Assembly (NCBI RefSeq): GCF_032854445.1
Contig: NC_088304.1
Span: 22,949,704 to 23,013,703 of the forward strand
Source of the DNA: Liolophura sinensis
Taxonomy: Eukaryota; Mollusca; Polyplacophora; Chitonida; Chitonidae
Reading direction: 5' to 3'
Length of the DNA stretch: 64,000 nucleotides
Within the stretch, counting starts at the first letter, position 1. The number at the start of each line of letters is the position of its first letter. The position numbers and the translations under genes are program-made. Under the pieces are notes generated by a model that was not told the DNA's origin, ran no database searches, and saw only the letters and a program-made list of their open reading frames with translations. Of this stretch, positions 35,221 through 46,209 are shown piece by piece.

Positions 35221-35436
35221 ACGTTATGACCCAGGAGTCGCTCACCAATGCGATCGCTGTGAGTTCAAGTCCAGCTCATGCTGGTTTCCTCTCCGGTCGT
35301 ACCTGGGAAGGTCTGGCAGCAACCTAGTCGTGGGTTTTTCCACGGGCTGTGCTCGGTTTCCTCTCACCATAATGCTGGCCGCTGTCGTATAAGTGAAATA
35401 TTCTTGAGTACGGCGAAAAACACCAATCAAACAAAT
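35221..35436 (+). mobile_element. SINE A with perfect 16-bp target-site duplication
   Basis: The duplication AACTGAAAATAAAAGG lies at 35205-35220 and 35437-35452. The element runs from ACGTTATGACCCAGGAGTC through a B-box-like GAGTTCAAGTCC to CACCAATCAAACAAAT. It sits in intron 1 of copy 9, opposite in direction to the gene. Confidence 0.95.
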
Positions 35437-35498
35437 AACTGAAAATAAAAGGTTACTTGTTGTATTTAACTGGATGTCTCTTACAGTAGAAGGAATGT

Positions 35499-36002
35499 GA
35501 ATCTGTATGAAAGAGAGGGAACATTTTGATTAGGTGGAATTCATGTTTCTAACTGTATGAAATTGAAGGAACATTTTGATTTAATGGAATTCATGTTTTT
35601 AACTGTATGAAAGTGAGGGAACATTTTGATTTAATGGAATTCATGTTTCTAACCGTATGAAAGTGAGGGAACATTTTGATTTGGTGGAATTCATGTTTCT
35701 TACTGTATGAAAGTGAGGGAACATTTTGATTTGGTGGAATTCATGTTTCTAACTGTATGAAAGTGAGGGAACATTTTGATTTGGTGGAATTCATGTTTCT
35801 AGCTGTATGAAAGTGAGGGAACATTTTGATTTGGTGGAATTCATGTTTCTAGCTGAATGAAAGGGAGGGAACATTTTGATTTGGTGGAATTCATGTTTCT
35901 AACTGTATGAAAGTGAGGGAACATTTTGATTTGGTGGAATTCATGTTTCTAGCTGTATGAAAGTGAGGGAACATTTTGATTTGGTGGAATTCATGTTTCT
36001 AA
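35499..36002 (+). repeat. 50-bp minisatellite grown from intron 1 sequence
   Basis: About ten units of CTGTATGAAAGTGAGGGAAC plus ATTTTGATTTGGTGGAATTC plus ATGTTTCTAA. A single diverged version sits in the same intron of copy 10 (near 39600) and copy 12 (near 47640), so the unit was intronic before it expanded. Confidence 0.9.
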
Positions 36003-36574
36003 GGTTGCGCCATGAACTTATAGACTTCCACTGAACACTTTCGTTATCACACGATATAGCGGTCAGGATAAAACAAGACTTGCCTCTATTCATTCAGAAA
36101 TACAGTGTTTGTTATTACCAGATTTTAAAATTAAATATACGACTTTGGTTTCATATTATATAGCCAAATTCAACGCCGTTATGTTTATAATTAAAGCTTC
36201 TGGAGAGTTTTGCCGACCGCACACTCCACACATTTTAGTGATCCGAGAGATATTGATCTGGATGTAGTCTACATGTATGCTCACATGTCGGCTCAGCCTG
36301 ATCTACACACAGGGCGAAGCAGCCGGCAAATGTTGATATTTTTAAAATTTCTGACAGATTTTTTTTCCACTGAGGGCGAGATCCCCAGATAAAGTCTAAT
36401 CGCAGACATTTCGGGGGTGGTTGGAATTCTGAAACTTTTCGTGTAGTTGTATTTCTTTGAAAACATTAAAAGTATTGTACCTCAAATACACATCCGTGAA
36501 AATGAACGCTAGACAGATTGTTTTCGCCATGAATGGCCTTGTTTGGTGACATTCAGTCCGAGATGTGTTTGTCC

Positions 36575-36862
36575 TTTCTTGAGTCACAACTAAGACTTTA
36601 AAATAGGAAGTTGTAACTTCCTCGCTTGGCGCTCAGCATGAAGGGGATAGTGCGACTGGTTGACCTGTGGCAGTACAATGGCTCCGGCGGTCGGCTTACT
36701 TGCCTTCGGTAAGTCGTCTCAGTGAAGCAGCTCTAGATAAAAGAGCAGTGGAAATCCGTCCTGCATCAAGAAGGTACATTACATACACCTTCCTTCGTCG
36801 TCATATGACTGAAAAATTTTTGAGCACGACGTTAAACCCCAAGCACTCACTCACTCACTCAA
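36575..36862 (+). mobile_element. SINE family B
   Basis: Body from GAGTCACAACTAAGACTTTA to the CACTCACTCACTCACTC tail. The tRNA-like head is missing. Confidence 0.85.
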
Positions 36863-37137
36863 AGTTCTTAATACAGACAGGGTTCGCGTAAGTGGTCCTT
36901 ACAAATTCAAGTATTATTATTATTTTACAGACTAGCAATTAGGAAACAGAACATAAGCTGGAGTATAAGTGGCTAATGCAGAAAGTAGCTAATATCTACA
37001 CCATAGTTTAGTGCAGGCATCCGCCTACACCACTTCACCACACTACACCACTTCTCTTGAACTGCCGCCTGCACTACGGTAAAGTGTAAGCTTTACACTT
37101 AATTTTTGGTTGTGTATTTATGATATTTCGTACTTAA

Positions 37138-37245
37138 TTTATTTATTTATTTGATTTGTGTTTTACGCCGTTCTCAAGAACATTTCACTATTGCGACGGC
37201 GGCCAGCATTGTGGTGGAAGAAAACCAGGCGGAGAGCGCGCGTTT
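37138..37245 (-). mobile_element. SINE A fragment
   Basis: TTTATTTATTTATTTGATTT tail, GTGTTTTACGCCGTTCTCAAG, then GGCGGCCAGCATTGTGGTGG. Confidence 0.8.
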
Positions 37246-37794
37246 GCTACTTAAGGTTGATATATTTTTATTTTTCAAAAATTCAACCACAGAGAAACAA
37301 GCTTTTTTTTCCCGTACCGTATCAACACATTGTCTAAAATGAAAAGAAAAACTTCGCCATCAGAATAAACAGATAGTGATAAATTGCCGTGTAGGTACAG
37401 GCGAACGAAAGATTGGTCATAAACATGATGTTGAATTATTTTGTTAACATATTCTTTTTCTAAAATGTTCATATGTGGACCTAGGTATCACATGATAAAG
37501 CACAGTTTTCTGCTGAGACAGTTTTGTACCAAGGCATAATTGCTCACGTATTTACGAACGGTGAGTGAGACGTGGGCAGGTGGCTAATGGCGCTTGTCTG
37601 TCTATTGCCCGAGAGATGCTAGAACATAAACTGTTATTGCAGAAGGTCATTTTGTTAAATATAACACGTATATTCTATTAACGCAACATAAAGAATGTAT
37701 TTCACTAGCAGGATATTATGTTGAAAACGACACAGTCTAATGTCATAATGGCAGAATACATTCTAGCATCACTTGAACAAGGTGCTAAAATCAA

Positions 37795-37940
37795 TGGAAG
37801 GTCTGCCAGCAACCTACAGATGGTCGTGAGTCTCCCCCCTTCTCTGTCCGGTTTCCTCCCACCATAATGCTGGTCGCCGTCGCAGAAGTGAAATATTCTT
37901 GAGTACGGCGTAAAATACCAATCAAATAAACAAATAAAAT
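37795..37940 (+). mobile_element. SINE A fragment
   Basis: GGTCTGCCAGCAACCTACAG to the AAATACCAATCAAATAAACA tail. Confidence 0.8.
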
Positions 37941-37959
37941 GAACGGATTTTTTTATATC

Positions 37960-38125
37960 CATTTATTTATTTATTTCTCTAATTTATTTATTCATTTGAT
38001 GGATGTTTTATGCGGTACTCAGGAATATTTCAGGCATGACGGTGGACAAGACTATGGTGGGAGGAAACTGGGCAGACCTCAGGGGAAATCCAAAACTGTC
38101 CGCAGGTTACTGCCAGAATTTACCA
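37960..38125 (-). mobile_element. SINE A fragment, head-on to the previous one
   Basis: Tail TTTATTTATTTATTTCTCTA, then GATGTTTTATGCGGTACTCAGG. With 37795-37940 it forms an inverted pair meeting tail to tail. Confidence 0.75.
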
Positions 38126-38749
38126 TGTAAGAATGAGAGGAAGTCAGCGTTAACTGGACTCACAAGGAGTTAGTGTGCTCCTAATTTTTTTATCCCACTC
38201 GATCAACGGATGTCCCAATTTTCTATAATGTTCCTTTTAGTGGCGTATCATTCTTATTTCAAAAGACAATTGTTTTCTAAATCTAAGACGTTCTCTCATA
38301 TATGACGGAAATTTTTCAATCTGGCGTTAAATCCTGATTATCTATTCATTCAAATTAAATCTTTAGATTAAAGCCTAAATGTCATGTGCCACCTGTCACG
38401 CCTCTGGCATATCAGTATAACTACGGTCTGTTTCCCCTATTTTACCTGTATTCAGCTATGTTTTCCACATCATGTAAATGAGATTTTTTCTGCATAAAGA
38501 GCACCAATGTCATGAACAAATTAAAGAAAAATTCAGCTGAAACTAAATTTGATACTACATTTATTTGCTAAATTATGCATTTCAATAGAAAAGACATCTT
38601 GTCTTGGCATATACAAGCAAAGCAACAATGGAAATCGAGAAGTAGGAAATTACATCGTCTAATGGAAGCAAACAGTCAGAAAACTTTATACGTTAGGAAC
38701 GTAAAGATAAATATTTAAATACTTCTCAACGTTGGCGTCTATCGCGACT

Positions 38750-39519
38750 TTACTGGGCCATGGTAGTTGCCTCATTCTCGGGGGCTTCTGTCATCTCTGC
38801 TGCAGCTTCGGCGGCTGTAAATGGAAACAATTTAACATGTAGAATGGCGCGCCATTTGTCATCCTGTCTTTGAAAAGTTTCGGCTTCCCCGTCGACACCC
38901 TGTCCTCAGTCCACCCGACCTCTCAACCTCACCCAACCCAATCAAATGATTATATTATATCTCTGTTATAATAAAAACTGTATTTATAGCAAATGACTTC
39001 CCGGTATTAACCATTCTGTAATCTTACTAAAAATCTATCGATGAAGAAGGAAATTGAATTCGGACCAATAAAAGCTATCCTTTCTCTTTTAATTTTGCCT
39101 GGAATTCTGTGACCTTCGTAAAAAATCAAAAGGAATAGCCTTTACGATTCATTGAGAGCAAAATCACTCACTTCCTGATTCTCTTGACACCCCGGTATTA
39201 TCCATTCTGTAATTCTATTAAACAATGTTGGAGAAGACAATTTCCGAAATAAAACTTGTCTTTAGTTTTGTTCTTTATTTTTTCCGGAATTAATAATCTG
39301 CCATGTCTTCTTCAATTCGTGAAAACTTTTGAGAAGAAAGAAATAAAGAAATGACGCTTTACAGAGAATACACTACTCACTTTCTGATTCTCTTTTGGCG
39401 ATTTTGTGATTGTTGACCAAAAACTGACTGGCTGCTTTCTTGTCAAGTGTAATGGCTTTTGTGGATACGGTTACCAAAACTACCAGACAGGCAATGAGGA
39501 CAATGGTGGACGACTTCAT
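38750..39519 (-). CDS. Family copy 10: chimeric, shortened member, 67 aa if expressed
   Basis: On the minus strand, exon 2 is 39519-39381 (open; MKSSTIVLIACLVV start; STKAITLDKK and QFLVNNHKIAKR differ from the norm). Exon 3 is 38814-38750, with an intact AG acceptor but a heavily changed repeat and a TAA before any arginine run. Exon 1 ends at 40034. Intron 2 holds a second, 15-base piece of exon 2 with its own donor (39172-39185); beyond it the sequence switches to one nearly identical to copy 8. It could make a truncated peptide, but loss of the RRRR end and of the upstream promoter block suggests decay. Confidence 0.55.
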
Positions 39520-39896
39520 GATGACTGAAATGAAAACAAAAGGTTAATGGTTGTATTTAAATGAATGCCTTTTCCAGTGTAAGGCACGTGAAACTGTGTA
39601 AGGATATATTTGATTTGATGGAATCGGCGTTTCGGATGCTAGCTGTGACATAGATTTATATAATTTCATTAAACAGTTTGATTAACATAGCTATCAAGAC
39701 AAAGCAAGATTTGTCCTTTTCTTTCACTAAATATACGATCCTTGATCACTTTTTTTGTTGTTCTTTTGATATGCTTTTGGTCAGTACACGACGGTGTCTC
39801 ATCATGAGTAACTGGTCCCTACACCAAGTGATGATAACGTCAAACTATTGGATTGGCATGCCGACCTGACGACCAGTAATGCTCATTGATCTTAGA

Positions 39897-39943
39897 TTTA
39901 TTTATTTATTTGATTGGTGTGTTACGCCGTACTCAAGAGTATT
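39897..39943 (-). mobile_element. Short SINE A fragment in intron 1 of copy 10
   Basis: Only the tail end remains (TTTATTTATTTGATTGGTGT, ACGCCGTACTCAAGAG). The flanking duplication is CATTGATCTTAGA (39884-39896) and CATTGGTCTTAGA (39944-39956), 12 of 13 matching. Copy 7 carries the empty site near 27712. Confidence 0.85.
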
Positions 39944-40121
39944 CATTGGTCTTAGACATGGCAATGAAAACTGAGTTATCGAAGCTACATGTACATTTAA
40001 AAACATGACAAATAATAAGACGAATATACTCACTTGTCACCTTGGGATCCTGAAGCTTTTTGAAACGGGATGTTTTGATCTTTCGAGCTGTTGCTTTCTG
40101 ATTAGACTGTCAAACATCAGC

Positions 40122-40135
40122 CGTATTTATACAAA
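40122..40135 (-). promoter_or_regulatory. TATA box of copy 10; upstream elements missing
   Basis: TATAAATACGG is present (40131-40124), but family homology stops at GGGCCC immediately upstream. The AGGTCA and GGCGAGAGAA elements are gone. Confidence 0.7.
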
Positions 40136-40591
40136 GGGCCCCTTGCAACTAGATGGGAAGCCCCGTGTGACTCAGGTTGTCAACCTGCTCACAGTGACAG
40201 TCTCCGAAATCACGCTAGGGCTTCACCGGTTTGCGGTTGAGGCTGTTATGCAACAGGTGTAGCCGATGAAATAGGCCAGGCTAAAGTATTCGTTCCAAAC
40301 CATCAGATTACTGTATGCCGTTAAATGCACAGGATAATATCATTTTCCGCCTAATGTTGTTATTTGAAAAAAAAATTTGTCTTTCTAATTATACAGTTAA
40401 TATATTACAGTGTCTTTGATAGTCACTTTCTATGAAACTTAACTGATAAACAGGTGCACCTTTGTAATTATCCGGCATGCTGTCAGCTGAAGTAAATACC
40501 GTTGAGCTTTCATTAGAAGAATAATGTATATAATCTTTATAGATTTACAATAATATATTTAAACATAACTAACGATAAAGTTTGACAATAC

Positions 40592-40965
40592 ATGAAGAAA
40601 TGTGAAAAAAATTTCTTGTCTGGTTCAAATTGATCTATATATATATATGAAGAAATATGAAAAAGAATTTCTTGTCTGGTTCAAATTGATCCATATATAT
40701 GAAGAAATATGAAAAAGAATTTCTTGTCTGGTTCAAATTGATCTATATATGTATATATGAAGAAATATGAAAAAGAGTTTCTTGTTTGGTTCAAATTGAT
40801 CTATATATATATGAAGAAATATGAAAAAAGAATTTCTTGTCTGGTTCAAATTGATCTATATATATATGAAGAAATATGAAAAAAGAATTTCTTGTCTGGT
40901 TCAAATTGATCTATATATATATGAAGAAATATGAAAAAGAATTTCTTGTCTGGTTCAAATTGATC
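40592..40965 (+). repeat. 53-60-bp tandem repeat with variable (AT)n
   Basis: Seven units of GAAGAAATATGAAAAAGAAT plus TTCTTGTCTGGTTCAAATTG plus ATCTATATATAT. The unit length varies with the AT run. Confidence 0.95.
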
Positions 40966-41367
40966 TATCCATTACCTCGCTTTATTCAGCACGAAAAAAA
41001 TACTACGCAATTATAGGAATGTAACTAACGTATTCTATTCGTCACATCGGTTTCAAGGAACGCATGTTACCACTAAACCATATGCGGTTAATTGTCTAGA
41101 AATCATGAAAATATTATGATGAATGGACTTCCAAATTATTTATATTTTTTCGATTTATAAAACTCTGATTTCGTGAACGAACACGATACTTCGTTCTCGC
41201 TTACTACAACCTAACTAGACACTGAATATATGGAAATAATTTTGGTATACGAAATTAGCCTGTTATAAAGGGAATTCCATTCTAAGGAAAACACCCTAAA
41301 ATAGCAAAATCTGTTTTAGATGAAAAGTATAATACTTTATGTATAGATTTTATTCTAACTGTTCATG

Positions 41368-41464
41368 AATCCTTCGCCGCCATATGACTGAAAAATTGTT
41401 AAGTACGACGTTAAACCCCACTCACTCACTCACTCTCTCTCTCACTTACTCACTCACTCACTCA
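41368..41464 (+). mobile_element. 5'-truncated SINE B with target-site duplication
   Basis: From AATCCTTCGCCGCCATATGA to an expanded CACT repeat. The flanking TCTAACTGTTCATG is at 41354-41367 and 41465-41478. Empty sites exist in the paralogous modules at about 32094 and 22147. Confidence 0.9.
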
Positions 41465-41660
41465 CTCTAACTGTTCATGTAAATGCTTAAATAGTAGAAT
41501 CTTAGAATCTTAGAAGCACGACGGCTTAAACAGGAATAAGTCAACAGAAATTCATCGCACGTCACTGGTATAGATTTATTTAAAATGCCGTGTTGTCATT
41601 GCATTTAATGAACAATAACAGGACAAAAAAAACGTATTATTTTCTCAAACAGATTTCGTT
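41465..41660 (-). repeat. Distal upstream module of copy 10
   Basis: Continues after the SINE B insertion with GCACGACGGCTTAAACAGGA, CACGTCACTGGTATAGATTT and TTTCGTTAAGATCGTGATGG. It matches 32091-32315. Confidence 0.65.
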
Positions 41661-41699
41661 AAGATCGTGATGGCCATCATCCACTGTTTGCTTACATCC

Positions 41700-42600
41700 A
41701 AGCTTTTGTTGACGCTCCTGTGTCAGTGTAGTCTATTCGCTGAGACATAGCGAAAGCTGATTCATTGCTTGGAGAATGTTCAAATTGCATTGTAAAATAC
41801 ATGGATTTCGAGGCGGTTTGTCATTTCAGTCTTGTATGTTATGTCTGCACGGGTGTTTTTATTGTTCCACGACGTTATACATTCATGCCTCGCTATGTTT
41901 GTAAAGTACATGGACGTTCGCTGCATTGTTTGTTTCACTTCCGCAAATACCACTCCCTGTTAGGTCGCGTGTTTTAAAGTCAAACAATATTGTATTCTCC
42001 CGGAGTAGTTTATACCACTCACTGTACTGTTTTCGGAAGATGGTTCGAGTAACCAAAACATTGTATGATTTGTTTTATCAGCTGAAAGGTAAGGTTGGTC
42101 GCAACGGGAACACACCAATCATTCGGTTTACATCGTCCATAACACTATGCTGACCGGATACGTTTATGACCGAAGGAGGGAATTTGTACAGTTTCTCACA
42201 ATTTTAATACCGTTTGCCCGAACAACATTTCTTTCTGCACATTACTTTTTACAGATATCTCTCTTTCGCCTTGTAAAGCTCTACCCGAGCCGACTACTGT
42301 TGGATTCGAACCCACCACCTTAATTATGGGTCATTTTGCGCATTTACTTATTGAATTCAGCTAGAATCAATTATATATCGATACAAGAAACATTAAGGCA
42401 AGTAAACAATAGTTGAAGTTTGATGGAAAAGTCTTAGCACATGTACATTTATGTTGTTTTTCCTAATTTTATAAGTTGCCAATAGGGATGACATTACATG
42501 CATGTAGTCTACAAACAGAACAGTTGTCCCGGCAAGCCGTATAAAAATCAGAGAAAATGTACAAATTCCATAATTCACTATTTACCTACAAAAAACCCAA
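41700..42600. other. Gene-free stretch
   Basis: Nothing recognised. The short open frames have no support. Confidence 0.5.
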
Positions 42601-42690
42601 TAGCCCCAAACTTCCGCTCTCCTAAAAACGTTGTTAGTGTCCTCTCACTAACTCTCGAAATAAACTTTTTAGAACACTTTTATATATTTT

Positions 42691-42750
42691 TCGATCGGAC
42701 TCAACCAGGTCATGCCACACCCTCAGGCGAGGGGAATTTGTATAAATTCG
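42691..42750 (+). promoter_or_regulatory. Promoter of family copy 11
   Basis: Full block: TCGATCGGACTCAACCAGGT, CATGCCACACC, CTCAGGCGAGGGGAA and TTTGTATAAATTCGG (TATA 42741-42748). Exon 1 follows (CTCAGATCCAGAAATCCCAT), but its donor is not recognisable. Confidence 0.7.
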
Positions 42751-43005
42751 GCAGATGTTTCACAGTCTAATCTGAAAGAAACACCTCCTCAGATCCAGAA
42801 ATCCCATTTCCTATTAAGAAATGAAGATCAATAAAACCGGGATCTTTAACATTAAAAACATATGTCGGTGTTGGAATCGGCTACCCGTAAGGACACGTCG
42901 TCGTGTACTGACCGAAATAATGTAATAAAATTAAAACTCCGGACTAAACAATCCAGCCAACATCAATGTTAAAACCATTAAACTTTTGTTTTCAATTCAG
43001 TCACC

Positions 43006-43155
43006 ATGAAGTCGACCACCATTGTTACATCATTGTTCACAGCCGCCAATGGAAGCTGCAGAGATGACGGTAGCTACCAAGGCAGAGGAAACGATCGAGG
43101 TGGCGGAAAGTGGCGAAAGAATTATAAAAATTTACTTCAGTTGATTCTTCTTTGA
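43006..43155 (+). pseudogene. Family copy 11: exon 2 and exon 3 fused by deletion
   Basis: After a normal acceptor (TTCAATTCAG) and ATGAAGTCGACCACCATTGT, the sequence jumps to the end of intron 2 (ATTGTTCACAG) and the start of exon 3. Most of exon 2, including the signal peptide and KR segment, and all but the end of intron 2 are gone. The continuous frame is 49 codons, but it reads the triplet region in another frame (GSYQGRG...), so it is not the family peptide. Confidence 0.85.
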
Positions 43156-43179
43156 TTTCTGTATGTCAAGCTGTAAACT

Positions 43180-43270
43180 GACTTGGAAAACGGGGATTTC
43201 CTTAAAGAGTGAGAAGAATTCAGGAAAACCTGTTTCTTTATGAAGCGTTTTTAGCACTGTAGAAAATATA
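43180..43270 (-). repeat. Module E fragment 3' of copy 11, inverted
   Basis: GAGTGAGAAGAATTCAGGAA and TGTTTCTTTATGAAGCGTTTT are the reverse complement of 33947-34000. The orientation fits copy 11 being on the plus strand. Confidence 0.65.
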
Positions 43271-44148
43271 CATGACGCAAGTGAAAGATAGCCAGATTTA
43301 GTACTGAGTACATGTGCTCAATAAACACTTTCCCCATGGCAATAAATATTTTATTAGTGTAAGGGTGACTGAATTTATGTCGTATTTTTCAAATGGCCAA
43401 AGATTTGTTTGTTGGTGTACACCTGCTGTGTGGCGGCCAATTTATGTTTTCTCGGGTGCGTATATAGTTTTCTTTGTTTTCCCGTCTGTACGTCTATGTT
43501 ACTCAGACCGAGGGGCTACAGGCCTCCCGAGCTCTCAAACAGTGGACAACTCCCGTCTGCCGTGTATTATCTGGTTGATTTGAACGTGGCAAACTTTGTT
43601 TTATTTAACATAATATTATGAAATAATGGAGTCATTAGAGGAAAAGTGACACCGAAAACAATGGCTCTCTCATATTTGTTAACATGTAACGGTCTAGGTT
43701 GTGTTGATACGATTTTGGGCAAGGTCCGTGTCAATGGAATGGGTGGGAAATAGATCATCCAATCAGAGCGAGGCGCGTGACATTTAATGACCAATAAATC
43801 CACATTTTCCGCCAGCACCTCTTCCTATCAGTCCGAGCTCTAAATATGAACATAACAGTTTTTGCGACATAGAGGAATGATGCTTTTAAGTCAAACTAAT
43901 AAAAACTGCCAGAAGCGAACGATTTATTTTGTGGAGAAACTTGTGCATTCAGTTAAAGTTAAAATGGAAGGTGCTGCCTGAGATGGTAGGCTCGGGCGAA
44001 CACCTTCTTCAACTCGGTCACACTCTGTGTCTGAGTGACTATAGCCATTGAGTCAGGCGCGATGATAGAAGTCACAGAGGCATCCGACGACGACTGAGCG
44101 AAAATAACCGTTGGATGTAAAACACTGCTCAAAGAGCGGCGTTTTTCT
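43271..44148. other. Gene-free stretch
   Basis: 43340-43400 (TTAGTGTAAGGGTGACTGAA) matches the left edge of the minisatellite module. Nothing else recognised. Confidence 0.45.
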
Positions 44149-44244
44149 TCAGACGGCCTCTAGCTGCATGTAGCTCCTCATGTTGGACTCGTCCCGGTGG
44201 CCAGTGACGGACATTGTCACATGTATTCCAACCCCCAGCGTAGC
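44149..44244 (-). pseudogene. Possible tyrosine-recombinase C-terminal fragment
   Basis: This 31-codon minus-strand frame ends MSVTGHRDESNMRSYMQLEA-V-stop. A TGHR...S.(M/L)RSY motif is typical of the C-terminal catalytic end of tyrosine recombinases of the Crypton/ZMYM-like group, where a conserved His-x-x-Arg box is followed by the catalytic Tyr. An in-frame stop lies directly upstream and I see no further domain, so it is a fragment, or the last exon of something outside my recognition. The match is to a short motif only. Confidence 0.4.
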
Positions 44245-44633
44245 TCAGACAGTCGTTGTGTACCGTTGACTGAGCCGAGCATCACGGGAGATACCATCAT
44301 CCAGCACAAGCTGTTCACTCCCATCGATTGCTTATAATACCAGCAATCCGCCGCTTTTGGGGGTAAATACAATCGTAAATATTTCACCTTTAAACTTAAC
44401 TGCCTGGCCAGTTATATGTAAATTCATTTTGCCCTTTGTCCTCTGAAAATGTGACCTGTCAAATTTTGAAGACAACAGACGTTCTGACAGCACAACCCAA
44501 ACCCCTATTTTATTAGCAAAATTTAACAGTCCATGACGAGGATGGCCACTGTGTGTAGATTATCAGTTTGAGCACACTTCGCTTACCATTGCTGTTAGCG
44601 TTAAAGTTTTGGAGATATGTTAGAATGTTTGTT

Positions 44634-44835
44634 TTCTTAGGTTTTAAGAAAAGACAACGAATAATATAACCATTGATTTGAAAAAAATGACTGACTGTTT
44701 AGGTGTATTTCCACCACTCTTCCTGACCAATAATATAGTTGGTCAGGAAGAGTGGTGGAAATACACCTAAACGGTCAGTCATTTTTTTCAAATCAATGGT
44801 TATATTATTCGTTGTCTTTTCTTAAAACCTAAGAA
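44634..44835. repeat. Palindrome with 97-bp arms and 8-base loop
   Basis: Left arm 44634-44730 (TTCTTAGGTTTTAAGAAAAG ... CTTCCTGACCAA), loop TAATATAG (44731-44738), right arm 44739-44835. I find one mismatch between the arms (ACTGTT versus ACGGTC region). It could be a foldback or MITE-type element, or a source of a long hairpin RNA. Confidence 0.95.
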
Positions 44836-45521
44836 TTCTTCAAATCAATTTTAAACTGGACTTCTTATGAGGCCGTGGGTTGTTAGAGTCAATGTTAGAG
44901 TAACGGGAAACACGATGTTGCGTCACTCGTACTTTGCGCACGCACATATGATTGAAGGCAAACAGGAGATCGGGTAAGGTAACCAAAAAGCGCTGAGTTC
45001 TCGGGATATGGATTGATTGATCAAAATTCATAACATGGCAATCACTTTCAATGTCTCTGCGCGTGCGCATTTTGCCTACTTTATAATGCTTTATCTAAGT
45101 TAATGATATGCAACATCATAAAGGCAAAAAGTTATGCTTTTTAAATTTCGTGTTGGAAGCTTTATCGGTGCATATGGTATGCGTTTAAACCGGTATCTTT
45201 TTTTCAAGCTCTCGAAGCTTGTCTCTCAGAGTTCATTGCGTCGTTTCTTCATTACTTTTTTCCCCATAGATCAGAAGACCAGGGAGAAATAAGGTTGTTA
45301 ACGTATAATCCAATGTGTCTCATTAAAGGTTTTCGAAAAACTTCCGAAACATAGCCCAGTTTTTGACAAACTGGTGTTCTCTTCCTGAAGATGTTGAAAT
45401 ATATCTCTCTGCATTCTTATATTCGACTACATTCTTTATGAAGTACGTAAAACATATGTTTTCGTATTTTGCTTTGTTATTCATAACATATTGTTGCTTC
45501 GTCACTTTATTGATTCATTAC

Positions 45522-45712
45522 CTCTGTTCTCCGGTCCCTATACAAGCTTACCGTCGCGGTCAGTACCTCTGTTCTCCGGTCGCTATACAACCTTGCCGTC
45601 GCGATCAGTACTTCTGTTCTCCGGCCCCTATACAACCTTGCGGTCGCGGCCAGTGCCTCTGTTCTCCGGTCCCTATATAACGTTGCGGTCGCGGTCAGTA
45701 AATTTTCTATCT
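45522..45712 (+). repeat. 45-bp minisatellite (CTCTGTTCTCCGGTCCCTAT...)
   Basis: About four units. CTCTGTTCTCCGGT relates it to the GAACAGAG arrays, here distal to copy 12. Confidence 0.9.
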
Positions 45713-46209
45713 CGGGTGACGCCGGCGGGCTTGTGCGCAGACTTGATCTGACGTTGTGACACAACCATTTACATAATTACTTACGTACCTTTGTCTTTGG
45801 GAGCTAGTGTTAAAAGTTATTTTCGAAATCGATCTTGCGATTATCGACTTGGAACTCCCTTTACGGACTACGAATGGTATACGAATGTCGGACATGACGC
45901 TTATATTTGTATTTACAGAACCGATATACCGGTTCGATCCGGTATTGTTATCCGGGATTTAGCCCTGCTACCCACAAAGGTGTGAAAGATGAACAAACGC
46001 CAATATTTCTGTCGACGGCTTCTTTATTGACGGTTGGTGGTTGGTAGACACGGAAAACACGCGATGAACATGCAACTCTCCACCAAGGTTAGAAGACTGA
46101 ATTTTGGGCCGAAATGGAGACTCCTTCTGAGGTATACACCTGCGGAAAGTATGTATTAAGAGTAAACTAATTTTTCTGTGCTTAATCTTACATTAAGCCA
46201 CGTTTATTA

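Noticed and set aside
45507-45764. 85-codon minus-strand frame with RLYRDRRTE repeats, and its plus-strand counterparts
   Set aside because: Product of the 45-bp minisatellite, a multiple of three.
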